This document shows positions 1 through 7,459 of a stretch of DNA of 32,695 bases, piece after piece. Each line of letters opens with the position of its first letter. The first letter of the stretch is position 1. The stretch covers positions 7,156-39,850 of the forward strand of contig MHEF01000103.1 in NCBI GenBank assembly GCA_001805125.1, read 5' to 3'. Under the pieces are notes generated by a model that saw nothing but the letters and a program-made list of their open reading frames with translations, had not been told where the DNA came from and made no database searches. The DNA comes from Nitrospirae bacterium RBG_13_39_12. GTDB taxonomy: Bacteria > Nitrospirota > Thermodesulfovibrionia > Thermodesulfovibrionales > SM23-35. The position numbers and the translations under genes are program-made.

Positions 1-319
1 TCAGGGCATGGCCTCCAATAAGAATATCCATAGAGCCGATAGGCTTACCTGATTTTTCGAGTGCAGCACGGATAGTCCCGTAAGCCTCCGCTGCCTTCTC
101 GTCAAAATCAGCGATTTCAAGGGGAAGGGTAAATTCTACAAGGGCCTGCTGGTTCTTCTGGACATGCTGACTTTTGGCAGCACCATACCGGAATTCAGCA
201 AGTGTTATAGAAGAAATGCCGATATCACCTACTGAACAGTCTGAAAACCGCTTAAGGACTTTCGAAGGCTTCTGCTTTATGAGGTAAATGCAGATATTGG
301 TATCGAGCATGAACTTCAT
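1..319 (-). CDS. vapC: VapC-type PIN-domain toxin ribonuclease (partial, C-terminus beyond window)
   Basis: Reading the minus strand from the ATG at 319 gives 106 codons that run off the left edge of the window. The protein starts MKFMLDTNICIYLIK and continues through LAEFRYG and GKPIGSMDILIGGHAL. These are the PIN-domain hallmarks, with acidic metal-binding residues at D6, E42 and D98. The fourth acidic residue would lie past the edge. VapC proteins of this FitB/VapC type are about 130 residues and act as Mg-dependent endoribonucleases, typically on initiator tRNA or rRNA. The start overlaps the stop of the upstream antitoxin (ATGA), as in most vapBC pairs. Family and motifs are clear; the RNA target cannot be told from sequence. 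Confidence 0.93.
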   Translation of the reverse strand, partial: MKFMLDTNICIYLIKQKPSKVLKRFSDCSVGDIGISSITLAEFRYGAAKSQHVQKNQQALVEFTLPLEIADFDEKAAEAYGTIRAALEKSGKPIGSMDILIGGHAL

Positions 320-546
320 CGGAAATCCTCTCTCTTTTGAAGCCTTGGCTGTCTTCTCTCAGTCATAAAGTCATCAGAGAATTTATTGAGGCTATTGAAC
401 AATGACTCCCATGATTCTCCCGCAGGAATAAGCATGACGACATTCCCGGACTTCTTGATAAAAACATGATCGTCCGGAAACCTGAACTCCTTGGGTAACC
501 GTACTGCCTGACTCTGGCCATTCTGAAAAAGCTTGGCGGTCTTCAT
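316..546 (-). CDS. vapB: VapB-type antitoxin (AbrB/MazE-like fold)
   Basis: This 76-residue protein begins MKTAKLFQNGQSQAVRLPKE, the typical start of the VapB/SpoVT-AbrB swapped-hairpin DNA-binding domain. It is followed by a tail rich in charge (about residues 45-76) that would wrap around and inhibit VapC. The ATG at 546 has a strong Shine-Dalgarno, AGGGAGG (minus strand, 553-559). Its stop overlaps the toxin start by 4 bases, so the two are translationally coupled, antitoxin first. The antitoxin, alone and with toxin, is expected to repress the promoter just upstream, where an 11-base direct repeat overlaps the -10 box. Confidence 0.92.
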   Translation of the reverse strand: MKTAKLFQNGQSQAVRLPKEFRFPDDHVFIKKSGNVVMLIPAGESWESLFNSLNKFSDDFMTERRQPRLQKREDFR

Positions 547-564
547 AGCATACCTCCCTAAAAA

Positions 565-604
565 TATATATTATAAGTATATATTATATAATTCCTCTTT
601 GCAA
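565..604 (-). promoter_or_regulatory. vapBC promoter with direct-repeat operator
   Basis: On the minus strand, TTGCAA (599-604) and TATACT (576-581) are separated by 17 bases, a good sigma-70 promoter. Transcription would start near 569. The 11-mer TATATATTATA occurs at 565-575 and again at 578-588 on the plus strand, a 13-base period that brackets the -10 box. This placement suits autoregulation by VapB. The operator role is inferred; the repeats and boxes are read directly. Confidence 0.6.
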
Positions 605-997
605 GACATTGCGAAATTCATCCTCCGGCTATGAAATCAAGCGATAAAACTTACGTGAAAAAAATCGTGAAATGAGCATATCAAAAAGTATCAAAACACA
701 TCAAACTATATAGAAACATAAAAACCGCTTGAGACTTTGATCGGCAAGCACATATCTGGAATTTTCAAGCATTTGTAAAATCCCTCGGATAGGTTTCCTA
801 AATCCCGATGCTTTCGGGATTCAATTCCTGCAGGGGGTACCATACTTTTAATGGTCTCTTAGCTTTATTTAGATAATATCTTAGCAAGTAATTCATTTTA
901 AAGTATATTTCATATCTAACATGCATAGTTATAACCTCAAAAATTGAGATTTTCAGGTTATATTTTCTCTTAAAGTTTTTGGCCTTTAAATAGAATC
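605..997. other. Non-coding stretch between vapBC and the DUF6941 gene
   Basis: I see no convincing gene here. It contains the CCCGA palindrome at 801-821. It also has a 7-base inverted repeat ATAACCT (931-937) / AGGTTAT (955-961), which encloses the smaller hairpin CTCAA-AAA-TTGAG. The latter lies just downstream of the minus-strand gene ending at 998 and could act as its weak terminator, but there is no clear U-tract. Confidence 0.5.
801..821. repeat. Short GC-rich palindrome of the TCCCGA...TCGGGA type
   Basis: AATCCCGA (801-808) and TCGGGATT (814-821) form a perfect 8-bp stem with loop TGCTT in an otherwise AT-rich gap. A sister element with the same TCCCGA/TCGGGA core lies at 12093-12110, also in a long intergenic gap. 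They look like members of a small dispersed palindromic family. Confidence 0.55.
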
Positions 998-1399
998 TTA
1001 TTTTTTTACCTCTTTTACATGCAATGGAACACTCTTGCGGACCTCATTATTCATGAGAATCTTAAATTCATAGACTCCAAAATCCTCAAATTTTATATTA
1101 TTCAATTGAATGATATGATTTATCCTCACCTGCTCACCAGGTGGCGGCGACCCAAACTTTAAGTCCCCTGCCATAGATAATTTTTTTACTCCATCAGCAT
1201 TAATCAACTCAATCGCAAGCTTATGCTCCTTGTTAGCGTCCCCTCTATCTGCCTCAAGTGTCATTACCAGTTGCATTTGTGGATGTGTAGCTGGGAGACT
1301 TTGCGCACTGATCCGGTCAAAAATCCCTGTTATGTTTAATTTTCCTTCCCTTGAAACGTTTGCACAATCAGCTAACAAAGCCAAAGTAATTTGAACCAT
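998..1399 (-). CDS. DUF6941 family protein, function unknown
   Basis: The protein is 133 residues from the ATG at 1399, beginning MVQITLALLADCANVSREGK and continuing LNITGIFDRI. That opening, and the regular beta-strand pattern of hydrophobic alternation through the C-terminus, match the small DUF6941 family as I know it, whose function is not established. An in-frame ATG exists 33 bases upstream. I chose 1399 because it has the Shine-Dalgarno AAGGAGGG seven bases before it and because the family begins with this motif. There is no signal peptide or membrane segment, so it is probably cytoplasmic. It is monocistronic, with nothing co-directional close by. Confidence 0.75.
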   Translation of the reverse strand: MVQITLALLADCANVSREGKLNITGIFDRISAQSLPATHPQMQLVMTLEADRGDANKEHKLAIELINADGVKKLSMAGDLKFGSPPPGEQVRINHIIQLNNIKFEDFGVYEFKILMNNEVRKSVPLHVKEVKK

Positions 1400-1774
1400 G
1401 ATTCCCTCCTTGTGTTTTAAGGAGTATAACAAATTTCCATTATGTTGGTTACTTTGTCAGCATGCTATTACCCCAAATGCAATTCACGGTAGGCATATGT
1501 GTAGCAAAGGCTCTTGAGCAGCACCTTTGTGAGCGGTTTAATGACTCAGATAATGTGCACGTTTTCATTTATATCGTTTAAATAACCATGTATGCGCAAA
1601 TTCTGCATTCAAGAGATTTTGTCGCCCCGGCGACTCGCTGAGGAGAGATACATATGTGTCTGCCAGCTTTAAAATCTAACTGCATTATTCGGGCTAAGGA
1701 ATATCCATTATTATTCATTTATTTTCAATACGTTTTATGGAATATTGTTATATAATTTTAGGGGAATTGTATAA
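1400..1774. other. Non-coding stretch before the phosphoesterase gene
   Basis: There is no credible gene in these 375 bases. It holds repeat copy 1 (1617-1670), a CAAAGG/CCTTTG inverted repeat near 1506-1531, and a perfect TATAAT at 1751-1756. That box is the probable -10 of the gene starting at 1775, giving a leader of only about a dozen bases. I could not find a good -35 box for it. Confidence 0.5.
1617..1670 (+). repeat. Dispersed intergenic repeat, copy 1 (stem-loop followed by GAGGAGA)
   Basis: The segment starts TTTTGTCGCC, has a short self-complementary core (GTCGCC/GGCGAC), then CGCTGAGGAGA and TGTCTGC. The same order of blocks recurs at 12209-12256 with a different but still self-complementary core (TCCGC/GCGGA). 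Both copies are on the plus strand, 100-200 bases ahead of a plus-strand gene. Confidence 0.5.
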
Positions 1775-2197
1775 ATGCCAGTATTTGTTATTCATGAACA
1801 TCATGCAAAGAGACTGCATTTTGACCTGAGACTTGAGATAGACAAGGCACTAAAATCATGGGCTATACCAAAAGGCCCGTCAATGAATCCAAAAGAAAAA
1901 CGGCTTGCAATTATGGTAGAAGACCATCCTCTCGATTATGCAACTTTTGAAGGTAAAATACCTGAAGGGATGTATGGCGCTGGTACTGTGCTGATATGGG
2001 ATAAAGGTAAATTCGAAATTACAGATGGAAGCCTGCAGCAGGGAAAACTCGATATTGTATTCTACGGTAAAAATCTTAAGGGAGCATTTGCCCTTGCAAA
2101 GATGTACGGCAAGGATAAAGAATGGCTGTTGATTAAAAAGAAAGATAAATATGCAGATTACAAGTTTGTGTTAGAAAACGTTCTCAAGGTCAGATAG
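1775..2197 (+). CDS. Stand-alone LigD-type 3'-phosphoesterase domain protein
   Basis: At 140 residues this is the phosphoesterase (PE) module of bacterial NHEJ ligase LigD, without ligase or polymerase domains. The metal and catalytic residues defined for Pseudomonas LigD-PE are visible: H9, then LHFDLRLE with H15, D17 and R19, then VEDHPLDY with H51 and Y55. GKIPEGMYGAGTVLIWD (61-76) is the other family signature. The enzyme trims 3'-phosphates and single 3'-ribonucleotides at DNA ends. No ku, ligase or primase gene is nearby, so its partners, if any, are elsewhere. The ATG at 1775 has only a weak upstream purine run (AGGGG) and follows TATAAT at 1751-1756 closely. Confidence 0.9.
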   Translation: MPVFVIHEHHAKRLHFDLRLEIDKALKSWAIPKGPSMNPKEKRLAIMVEDHPLDYATFEGKIPEGMYGAGTVLIWDKGKFEITDGSLQQGKLDIVFYGKNLKGAFALAKMYGKDKEWLLIKKKDKYADYKFVLENVLKVR

Positions 2198-2296
2198 AAA
2201 TTTTGAATATAAGCAGTTATCAATTTCTCAAACAATAAAGGCATTTTTGCAGATGAGCAGTTTAAAATAGTTAAAAGTCTGTTTTTACTGTATATC

Positions 2297-2326
2297 TTGA
2301 CAAATAATTCCCGGACTACCTATACT
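2297..2326 (+). promoter_or_regulatory. Consensus sigma-70 promoter of the TPR gene, implying a leaderless GTG start
   Basis: TTGACA (2297-2302), an 18-base spacer and TATACT (2321-2326) form a near-consensus promoter. The expected transcription start is about 2333, three bases before the GTG at 2336. The longest open frame would begin at the TTG of the -35 box itself, so that TTG cannot be the start on this transcript. Confidence 0.65.
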
Positions 2327-2335
2327 TTTCTCATT

Positions 2336-3043
2336 GTGGATCAGAGCACACAAGAGCTCTACGAGCTTGCAACACAGCTTTTCGAGGAGGGCAAATACTC
2401 GGAAGCGGAGCCAATTCTCAAAGATATAATCAGCTCTAACCCTAAATTTGCTGACATACACAACAAGCTCGGAATAATCTCGCATGTCAATGGTGAGCTT
2501 AGACAGGCCTCTCAATATTTTGAAAAAGCGCTTCAATTAAACCCAAATTATACTGAAGCCTCACTGAACCTTGCTATCACCTACAATGAAATGGGTGAAT
2601 TTAAAAAAGCCCAAGAAGTCTTTTCAGTCGCAGCACAGATTGCTCACCCCACACCTGCTACAATTGATCCCTTTGTTGCAGGCAAGCTTGCCAATGAGCA
2701 CTATAAGTTAGGGAACATTTACATGGATTTAGGCATGAATGATGAAGCAATAGAAGAATACTATAAGGCAATAAAACTGTACCATCGGCTTCCTGATGTG
2801 CACACAATGCTTGGCAAGGCTTTGAGAAACAAGGGGCTCATAGAAGATGCTATAGTTCATTTTGTCAAGGCAAAAGAGATAAATCCTAATTATGGAGCTG
2901 CCTGGATACAACTTGGCCTGAGTTACTATATGAAAGGCCTTATAGGTCTTGCCTTTGAAGAATGGGAAAAGGCACTTGAACACAATCCTGGACTTAAAGA
3001 AGCAGAAGCATATCTCAGGCTTCTTAAAAAAGAGGACAAGTAG
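2336..3043 (+). CDS. Tetratricopeptide repeat (TPR) protein
   Basis: From the GTG at 2336 the product is 235 residues beginning MDQSTQELYELATQLFEEGK. It is almost entirely TPR repeats of 34 residues. Clear ones include the stretches around ADIHNKLGIISHVNGELRQA, YTEASLNLAITYNEMGEFKKA, NEHYKLGNIYMDLGMNDEA, PDVHTMLGKALRNKGLIEDA and GAAWIQLGLSYYMKGLIGLA. There is no signal peptide or membrane segment, so it is likely a cytoplasmic scaffold or adaptor. The open frame extends to TTG 2297, but that codon is the -35 box of a strong promoter. It ends 6 bases before dppD, so the promoter probably drives TPR-dppD-dppF. A link to transport is only positional. Confidence 0.85.
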   Translation: MDQSTQELYELATQLFEEGKYSEAEPILKDIISSNPKFADIHNKLGIISHVNGELRQASQYFEKALQLNPNYTEASLNLAITYNEMGEFKKAQEVFSVAAQIAHPTPATIDPFVAGKLANEHYKLGNIYMDLGMNDEAIEEYYKAIKLYHRLPDVHTMLGKALRNKGLIEDAIVHFVKAKEINPNYGAAWIQLGLSYYMKGLIGLAFEEWEKALEHNPGLKEAEAYLRLLKKEDK

Positions 3044-3049
3044 TCTGCT

Positions 3050-4024
3050 GTGTCCCTCCTTGAAGTAAGGGACCTTGATGTTTTTTTTAAATCAAGAGTT
3101 AAGCCTACAAAAGTTATATCATGTCTTAATTTCTATATTGAGGAGGCCAGGGTATTCGGCCTAGTCGGTGAAAGCGGATGTGGTAAAAGTCTTACCGCCC
3201 TTTCAATTATGGGAATCCTTCCACAAAATGCAGTGGCAGAAGGCGAGATAATTTTCAAAGGCAAAAACCTGCTGAAACTTGATAGCGAATCTTTGAGAAG
3301 ACTCAGGGGAAAAGAACTTACAATGATATTCCAGGAACCGATGACTTCACTTAATCCCGTACTAACAGTCGGTTATCAGATAGCAGAGGTTTTTACAACT
3401 CATATGGGCATGTCAAAGAAAGAGGCAATGAATAGTTCCATAGAACTTTTGAAAGCTGTTAAAATCCCTTCTCCTGAAGTACGGATAAAGGAGTATCCAC
3501 ATCAAATGTCCGGCGGGATGAGACAGAGGGTTATGATTGCAATGGCAATAGCCTGCAAACCATCCTTGCTGATTGCTGACGAACCGACAACAGCTCTTGA
3601 TGTAACGATACAAGCGCAGATACTTGATCTTCTCAGGAATCTCAGGCGAGAAAGGAATATGGCCATTTTGCTTATAACCCACGACATCGGGGTTATTGCT
3701 GAAAATGCTGAAATAGCCGCTGTAATGTATGCAGGAAGGATTGTTGAGATTTCTAACGTTTCTCATCTTCTCGAAATACCAAAACACCCTTACACTATGG
3801 GTCTTTTAGAATCCCTTCCTAAAAGAAAAGGCGTTCCCTTAAAACCTATTTCAGGCTCTGTACCAAAGCCTGATGAACTGCCGCCCGGCTGCAAGTTTTC
3901 AAATAGATGCCCTTACATGATACCGGCCTGTCAGAAAGAGGAGCCTGCTTTAAGAGAGATTACTCCAGGTCATTTTTCAAGGTGTATAAAATCAGAGGAA
4001 ATTAAATGGACATCATTAATGTAG
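3050..4024 (+). CDS. dppD: Di/oligopeptide ABC transporter ATP-binding subunit (DppD/OppD)
   Basis: This 324-residue ATPase has Walker A GESGCGKS (40-47), signature SGGMRQR (154-160), Walker B LLIADEPTTALD (173-184) and the C-terminal oligopeptide-transporter extension with PKHPYTMGLLESLP. Near the C-terminus, CKFSNRCPYMIPAC plus a later Cys gives the conserved cysteine set of this family, proposed to hold an Fe-S cluster in some DppD proteins. It energises peptide uptake with DppF and the DppBC permease. The start is GTG at 3050, right after the TPR stop, with no strong SD. Its last 19 bases overlap dppF. The matching permease and binding protein are encoded on the opposite strand at 5590-9097. 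Confidence 0.92.
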   Translation: MSLLEVRDLDVFFKSRVKPTKVISCLNFYIEEARVFGLVGESGCGKSLTALSIMGILPQNAVAEGEIIFKGKNLLKLDSESLRRLRGKELTMIFQEPMTSLNPVLTVGYQIAEVFTTHMGMSKKEAMNSSIELLKAVKIPSPEVRIKEYPHQMSGGMRQRVMIAMAIACKPSLLIADEPTTALDVTIQAQILDLLRNLRRERNMAILLITHDIGVIAENAEIAAVMYAGRIVEISNVSHLLEIPKHPYTMGLLESLPKRKGVPLKPISGSVPKPDELPPGCKFSNRCPYMIPACQKEEPALREITPGHFSRCIKSEEIKWTSLM

Positions 4025-4956
4025 TCGCACTAAGGAAATATTTCCCTGTCAAAAAAAAGCTTTTCAGCGGACAAGAATACGTTAAAGCTGTTGACGGAAT
4101 TAATTTTTCTGTTAAAGACGGTGAGGTTTTCTCACTGGTTGGAGAAAGTGGTTGCGGGAAATCGACTGTAGCGAGACTTGTTGTCAAGTTGATTCCGCCA
4201 ACCTCAGGAAAGGTTTTTTTTAAAGGAACCGATATTGGTGAACTTAAAGGGAACTCTCTACGGGAATTCAGGAAATCAGTACAGATTATATTTCAGGACC
4301 CCTTTGCATCATTAAATCCCAGGATGACTGTATTAGATACAATCTCAGAACCACTTAAAATACACAGAGTTGTTCAAAAATCTGAAATTGGAGACAAGGT
4401 TATCAGCCTATTAAGGAGTGTCGGGCTTCAGTCTGATATTTTAAACCGCTACCCCCATGAATTCAGTGGGGGACAGAGGCAAAGGATATGTATTGCAAGA
4501 GCACTTGCAGTGTCCCCAAAGTTAATAGTTGCCGACGAACCTCTTTCCGCACTGGATGTATCGATACAGGCACAGATACTTAATATACTTCAGGAACTTA
4601 AAAGAAAATCGAATATCTCTTTCCTTTTCATAAGCCATGAATTAAGAGTAGTTCAATATTTCAGTGATGAAGTAGCTGTTATGTATCTTGGCAATATCGT
4701 TGAATATTCAAAAGCAGACGACCTCTTCGATAATCCGCTTCATCCCTATACCATTATTCTTCTTTCTTCAGCCCCCAAGATAAAACCCGATGGAGGGAAA
4801 AAACCTATCCTAAAGGGGGACATACCAAGTCCTATCAATATTCCGCCCGGATGTCCTTTTCACCCAAGATGCCCTAAAAGATTTGAACAATGTGATAAAG
4901 TCGTACCTGAATTAAAGGAAATAAATGGCAGACATGTATCATGCCTATTATTCTAA
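4006..4956 (+). CDS. dppF: Di/oligopeptide ABC transporter ATP-binding subunit (DppF/OppF)
   Basis: This is a 316-residue paralogue of DppD. It carries Walker A GESGCGKST (46-54), SGGQRQR and Walker B LIVADEPLSALD, then the LHPYT and CPFHPRCPKRFEQC C-terminal signature. The ATG at 4006 lies inside the end of dppD, so translation is coupled by overlap. Together DppD and DppF form the heterodimeric ATPase of a peptide importer. The substrate could be dipeptides, oligopeptides or nickel, since this family cannot be split by ATPase sequence alone. Confidence 0.92.
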   Translation: MDIINVVALRKYFPVKKKLFSGQEYVKAVDGINFSVKDGEVFSLVGESGCGKSTVARLVVKLIPPTSGKVFFKGTDIGELKGNSLREFRKSVQIIFQDPFASLNPRMTVLDTISEPLKIHRVVQKSEIGDKVISLLRSVGLQSDILNRYPHEFSGGQRQRICIARALAVSPKLIVADEPLSALDVSIQAQILNILQELKRKSNISFLFISHELRVVQYFSDEVAVMYLGNIVEYSKADDLFDNPLHPYTIILLSSAPKIKPDGGKKPILKGDIPSPINIPPGCPFHPRCPKRFEQCDKVVPELKEINGRHVSCLLF

Positions 4957-4981
4957 AGATAAATTTCCTACTACAATTTTG

Positions 4982-5010
4982 TTGACTTCCATATTTCTAT
5001 GTTGTATTTT
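4982..5010 (+). promoter_or_regulatory. Promoter of pyrE, implying a leaderless ATG start
   Basis: TTGACT (4982-4987) and TATTTT (5005-5010) are separated by 17 bases. Transcription would start around 5017, at or just ahead of the ATG at 5020. The upstream in-frame ATG at 4999 lies between the two boxes and could not be translated from this transcript. It could be translated only by readthrough from dppF. Confidence 0.5.
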
Positions 5011-5019
5011 CAAACCGAT

Positions 5020-5577
5020 ATGAAAACCAGATTGATACAACTTATAATTGAAAAGGCTTTTAAATACAGTAAAAAGCCCATTTTTAAACTCGTATCAGGC
5101 AAAAAGAGCAACTATTATTTCAACTGTAAGGCTATAACCCTTCACCCAGAGGGCATGTATCTCATAGGGAATATTATTTTTGATCTAATAAAAGATATAA
5201 ATATAAAAGGAATTGGCGGACTCACGCTCGGTGCAGACCCCATTGCATATGCAGTAACGTATACGTCTTATCTCAAAGAAAAACCCGTTGAGGCCTTTGT
5301 AGTCCGTAAGAAACCAAAGACTCACGGTACAATGTTGTGGATCGAGGGTAATGTAAAAAAAGGCGACAGGGTAGTAATTGTTGACGATGTTATCACAACC
5401 GGCAAATCAACCATTGAGGCAATCAACAGGTCAAAAGAAGAAGGACTTTATATTATAAAAGTAATATCCTTAATCGACAGGCAGGAAGGCGGTCGGGAAG
5501 CAGTCGAGGCTTCAGGTTATAAACTTGACACAATTATCACAAAAGATGAAGTAATGAAGCATTTCAAAAAACTTTAG
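5020..5577 (+). CDS. pyrE: Orotate phosphoribosyltransferase
   Basis: The 185-residue protein starts MKTRLIQLIIEKAF and contains LVSGKKSNYYFNCK, the OPRT substrate loop. It also has the PRPP-binding signature VVIVDDVITTGKS at about residues 118-130. It joins orotate and PRPP to make OMP, the fifth step of de novo UMP synthesis. The open frame also permits an ATG at 4999. I prefer 5020 because OPRTs begin close to this sequence and a promoter occupies 4982-5010. Neither start has an SD. Other pyrimidine genes are not in the window. The gene ends 12 bases from the convergent dppC stop with no visible terminator between them. Confidence 0.9.
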   Translation: MKTRLIQLIIEKAFKYSKKPIFKLVSGKKSNYYFNCKAITLHPEGMYLIGNIIFDLIKDINIKGIGGLTLGADPIAYAVTYTSYLKEKPVEAFVVRKKPKTHGTMLWIEGNVKKGDRVVIVDDVITTGKSTIEAINRSKEEGLYIIKVISLIDRQEGGREAVEASGYKLDTIITKDEVMKHFKKL

Positions 5578-5589
5578 CATAATAAGTGC

Positions 5590-6453
5590 TTACTGTCTAC
5601 TGTCTGCTTCCCAAAGTCTCGGATCTATAGAGTCTCGTATCCCCTCACCGAGGAGATTATATCCGAGGACAGTAATTAAAATAGCAAGTCCAGGAAAAAC
5701 AGACAACCACCATGCTATCTCAATATTGTCTTTCCCTAACGTAAGGATGTTTCCCCAGCTCGGATCCGGAGGCTGGATCCCTATGCCCAGAAAACTTAGA
5801 GCTGATTCCACAAGAACAGCACCTGCTATCCCTAAGATTGCGGAAACCAGTACTGGAGCCATACTGTTTACCATTATATGTCTGAAGATTATTCTATAAT
5901 CGGTTGCTCCCAATGCCTTTGCAGCTAGAACGAACTCCCTTTCTTTTAAAGACAGGAATTCAGCCCTCACAAGCCGTGCAACTCCCATCCATGACGTTAT
6001 GCCAATAACTATCATAATGTTCCAGATACTTGGACCGACAAATGCAATAACAGCAAGGATGAGAAAGAATGTTGGTATAGAAAGCATGATATCAATAAAC
6101 CTCATGATAACCCTTTCCGTCCACCCGCTGTAATATCCAGATAGAGCTCCTAAAATCATTCCTATAAGAGACGCTATACCAACAGCAACAAACCCTACTG
6201 CGAGTGATATGCGCGCACCCCATATCATCCTGCTTAACAAATCCCTGCCGAGATCATCAGTCCCTAGCGGGTGCTTAAAGCTGGGGGGTTCGAGGATCTC
6301 TTTTCTATCAATTTCATCCGGGCTGTAAGGTGAAACAAGAGGTGCAAGAAAAGCTGCAATGAATAAACATAAAACAATCATCCCGCCTGCAACTGCAAGT
6401 TTATTCTTCCTAAACCTTTGCCAGAACAATTTTTTTGGTGAATAAATACTCAT
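5590..6453 (-). CDS. dppC: Di/oligopeptide ABC transporter permease (DppC/OppC)
   Basis: The 287-residue inner-membrane permease has an N-terminal OppC_N segment (FRKNKLAVAGGMIVLCLF, first membrane span) and then HPLGTDDLGRDLLSRMIWG. The binding-protein-dependent permease domain follows, with the EAA loop EREFVLAAKALGATDYRIIF. A TTG-initiated extension of 12 residues overlapping dppB is possible. The ATG at 6453, 7 bases after the dppB stop, fits the family start better. No good SD is visible. It pairs with DppB, and the ATPases are encoded on the facing strand. Confidence 0.92.
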   Translation of the reverse strand: MSIYSPKKLFWQRFRKNKLAVAGGMIVLCLFIAAFLAPLVSPYSPDEIDRKEILEPPSFKHPLGTDDLGRDLLSRMIWGARISLAVGFVAVGIASLIGMILGALSGYYSGWTERVIMRFIDIMLSIPTFFLILAVIAFVGPSIWNIMIVIGITSWMGVARLVRAEFLSLKEREFVLAAKALGATDYRIIFRHIMVNSMAPVLVSAILGIAGAVLVESALSFLGIGIQPPDPSWGNILTLGKDNIEIAWWLSVFPGLAILITVLGYNLLGEGIRDSIDPRLWEADSRQ

Positions 6454-6460
6454 GATTTTT

Positions 6461-7459
6461 TTATTTCGACCGTATCCTCGGGTCAGCAAACATATAACCG
6501 ATATCTGCCATTAAGTTTCCCATAAGTGTCAGTATCGCACCAATTGTTAAGATACACATGACCAAAGGATAATCCCTCGTCATGACACTCATGTAAAACA
6601 ACTGTCCCATTCCAGGGATTCCGAATATACTTTCGATTATAACGCTTCCACCTATGAGTCCAGGCACAGAAAGACCGAGCAAGGTAATAATTGGGAGAAG
6701 TGCGTTTTTAAATGCATGTTTATAAATAACCTTTTTTTCATGTAACCCCTTTGACCTGGCAACTGTCACAAAATCCTGTCTGATTACTTCGAGCATGCTG
6801 CTACGCATAAATCGTGAAAGCCCTGCGAGTCCCACAAATGCTGATACAAAAACTGGCAGAATGAGATGAGACCCCCTGTCCCATATCTTTCCAAGCAAAG
6901 ACAGGGAATCATAATTCATTGACTTCAGCCCTGATATCGGAAGCCAGTCGAGATATACGCCGAAGAGAATCATCAAAAGAAGGGCAAGCCAGAATGAAGG
7001 TGTAGCGAATCCTATAAATACAAAGGTTGTGGTTATCTTATCATAAAAGGAATACTGGCGAGTCGCAGAAGATACGCCGATAGGTATTGCAATAACAAAG
7101 ATAACAAACATTGAAAGGATATTTATCAGAAATGTTATAAAGAGTCTCCTTTCTAACAGCGGTTGTTTTGTATCCCATATTTTTTCCATCACCGGTCTTC
7201 TGTCTGTAGAAAAGGATTCACCAAAATCCAATTTTGTAATCCTTTTCAGCCATATCCAATATTGTTCTATTATTGGCTTATCAAGGCCGTATAACTTTTC
7301 GAGCCTCTCACGAGCTTCAGGTGTAATCTTTGGATTCATCTCTGTCAATACATCTGTAGGTTTTCCAGGGGCAAGATGAATTATGAAAAATGAAAGCAGG
7401 GTAATACCGAACAGGGTCGGGACCATTTCAAGCAGCCGTTTAAAAAGATATGCAAACAT
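6461..7459 (-). CDS. dppB: Di/oligopeptide ABC transporter permease (DppB/OppB)
   Basis: This 332-residue membrane protein starts MFAYLFKRLLEMVPTLFGIT, the classic DppB first span. It has about six hydrophobic segments, the EAA motif region VARSKGLHEKKVIYKHAFKN and a terminal MADIGYMFADPRI. It directly abuts dppA (dppA stop at 7460, dppB start at 7459), so the two are translationally coupled. The cytoplasmic EAA loop contacts the ATPases DppD/DppF. Confidence 0.93.
   Translation of the reverse strand: MFAYLFKRLLEMVPTLFGITLLSFFIIHLAPGKPTDVLTEMNPKITPEARERLEKLYGLDKPIIEQYWIWLKRITKLDFGESFSTDRRPVMEKIWDTKQPLLERRLFITFLINILSMFVIFVIAIPIGVSSATRQYSFYDKITTTFVFIGFATPSFWLALLLMILFGVYLDWLPISGLKSMNYDSLSLLGKIWDRGSHLILPVFVSAFVGLAGLSRFMRSSMLEVIRQDFVTVARSKGLHEKKVIYKHAFKNALLPIITLLGLSVPGLIGGSVIIESIFGIPGMGQLFYMSVMTRDYPLVMCILTIGAILTLMGNLMADIGYMFADPRIRSK

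Noticed and set aside
2297..2335. TTG start extending the TPR protein by 13 residues
   Set aside because: The TTG is the -35 box of a near-consensus promoter and has no SD; the added residues look random and the GTG start begins right at the repeat helix.
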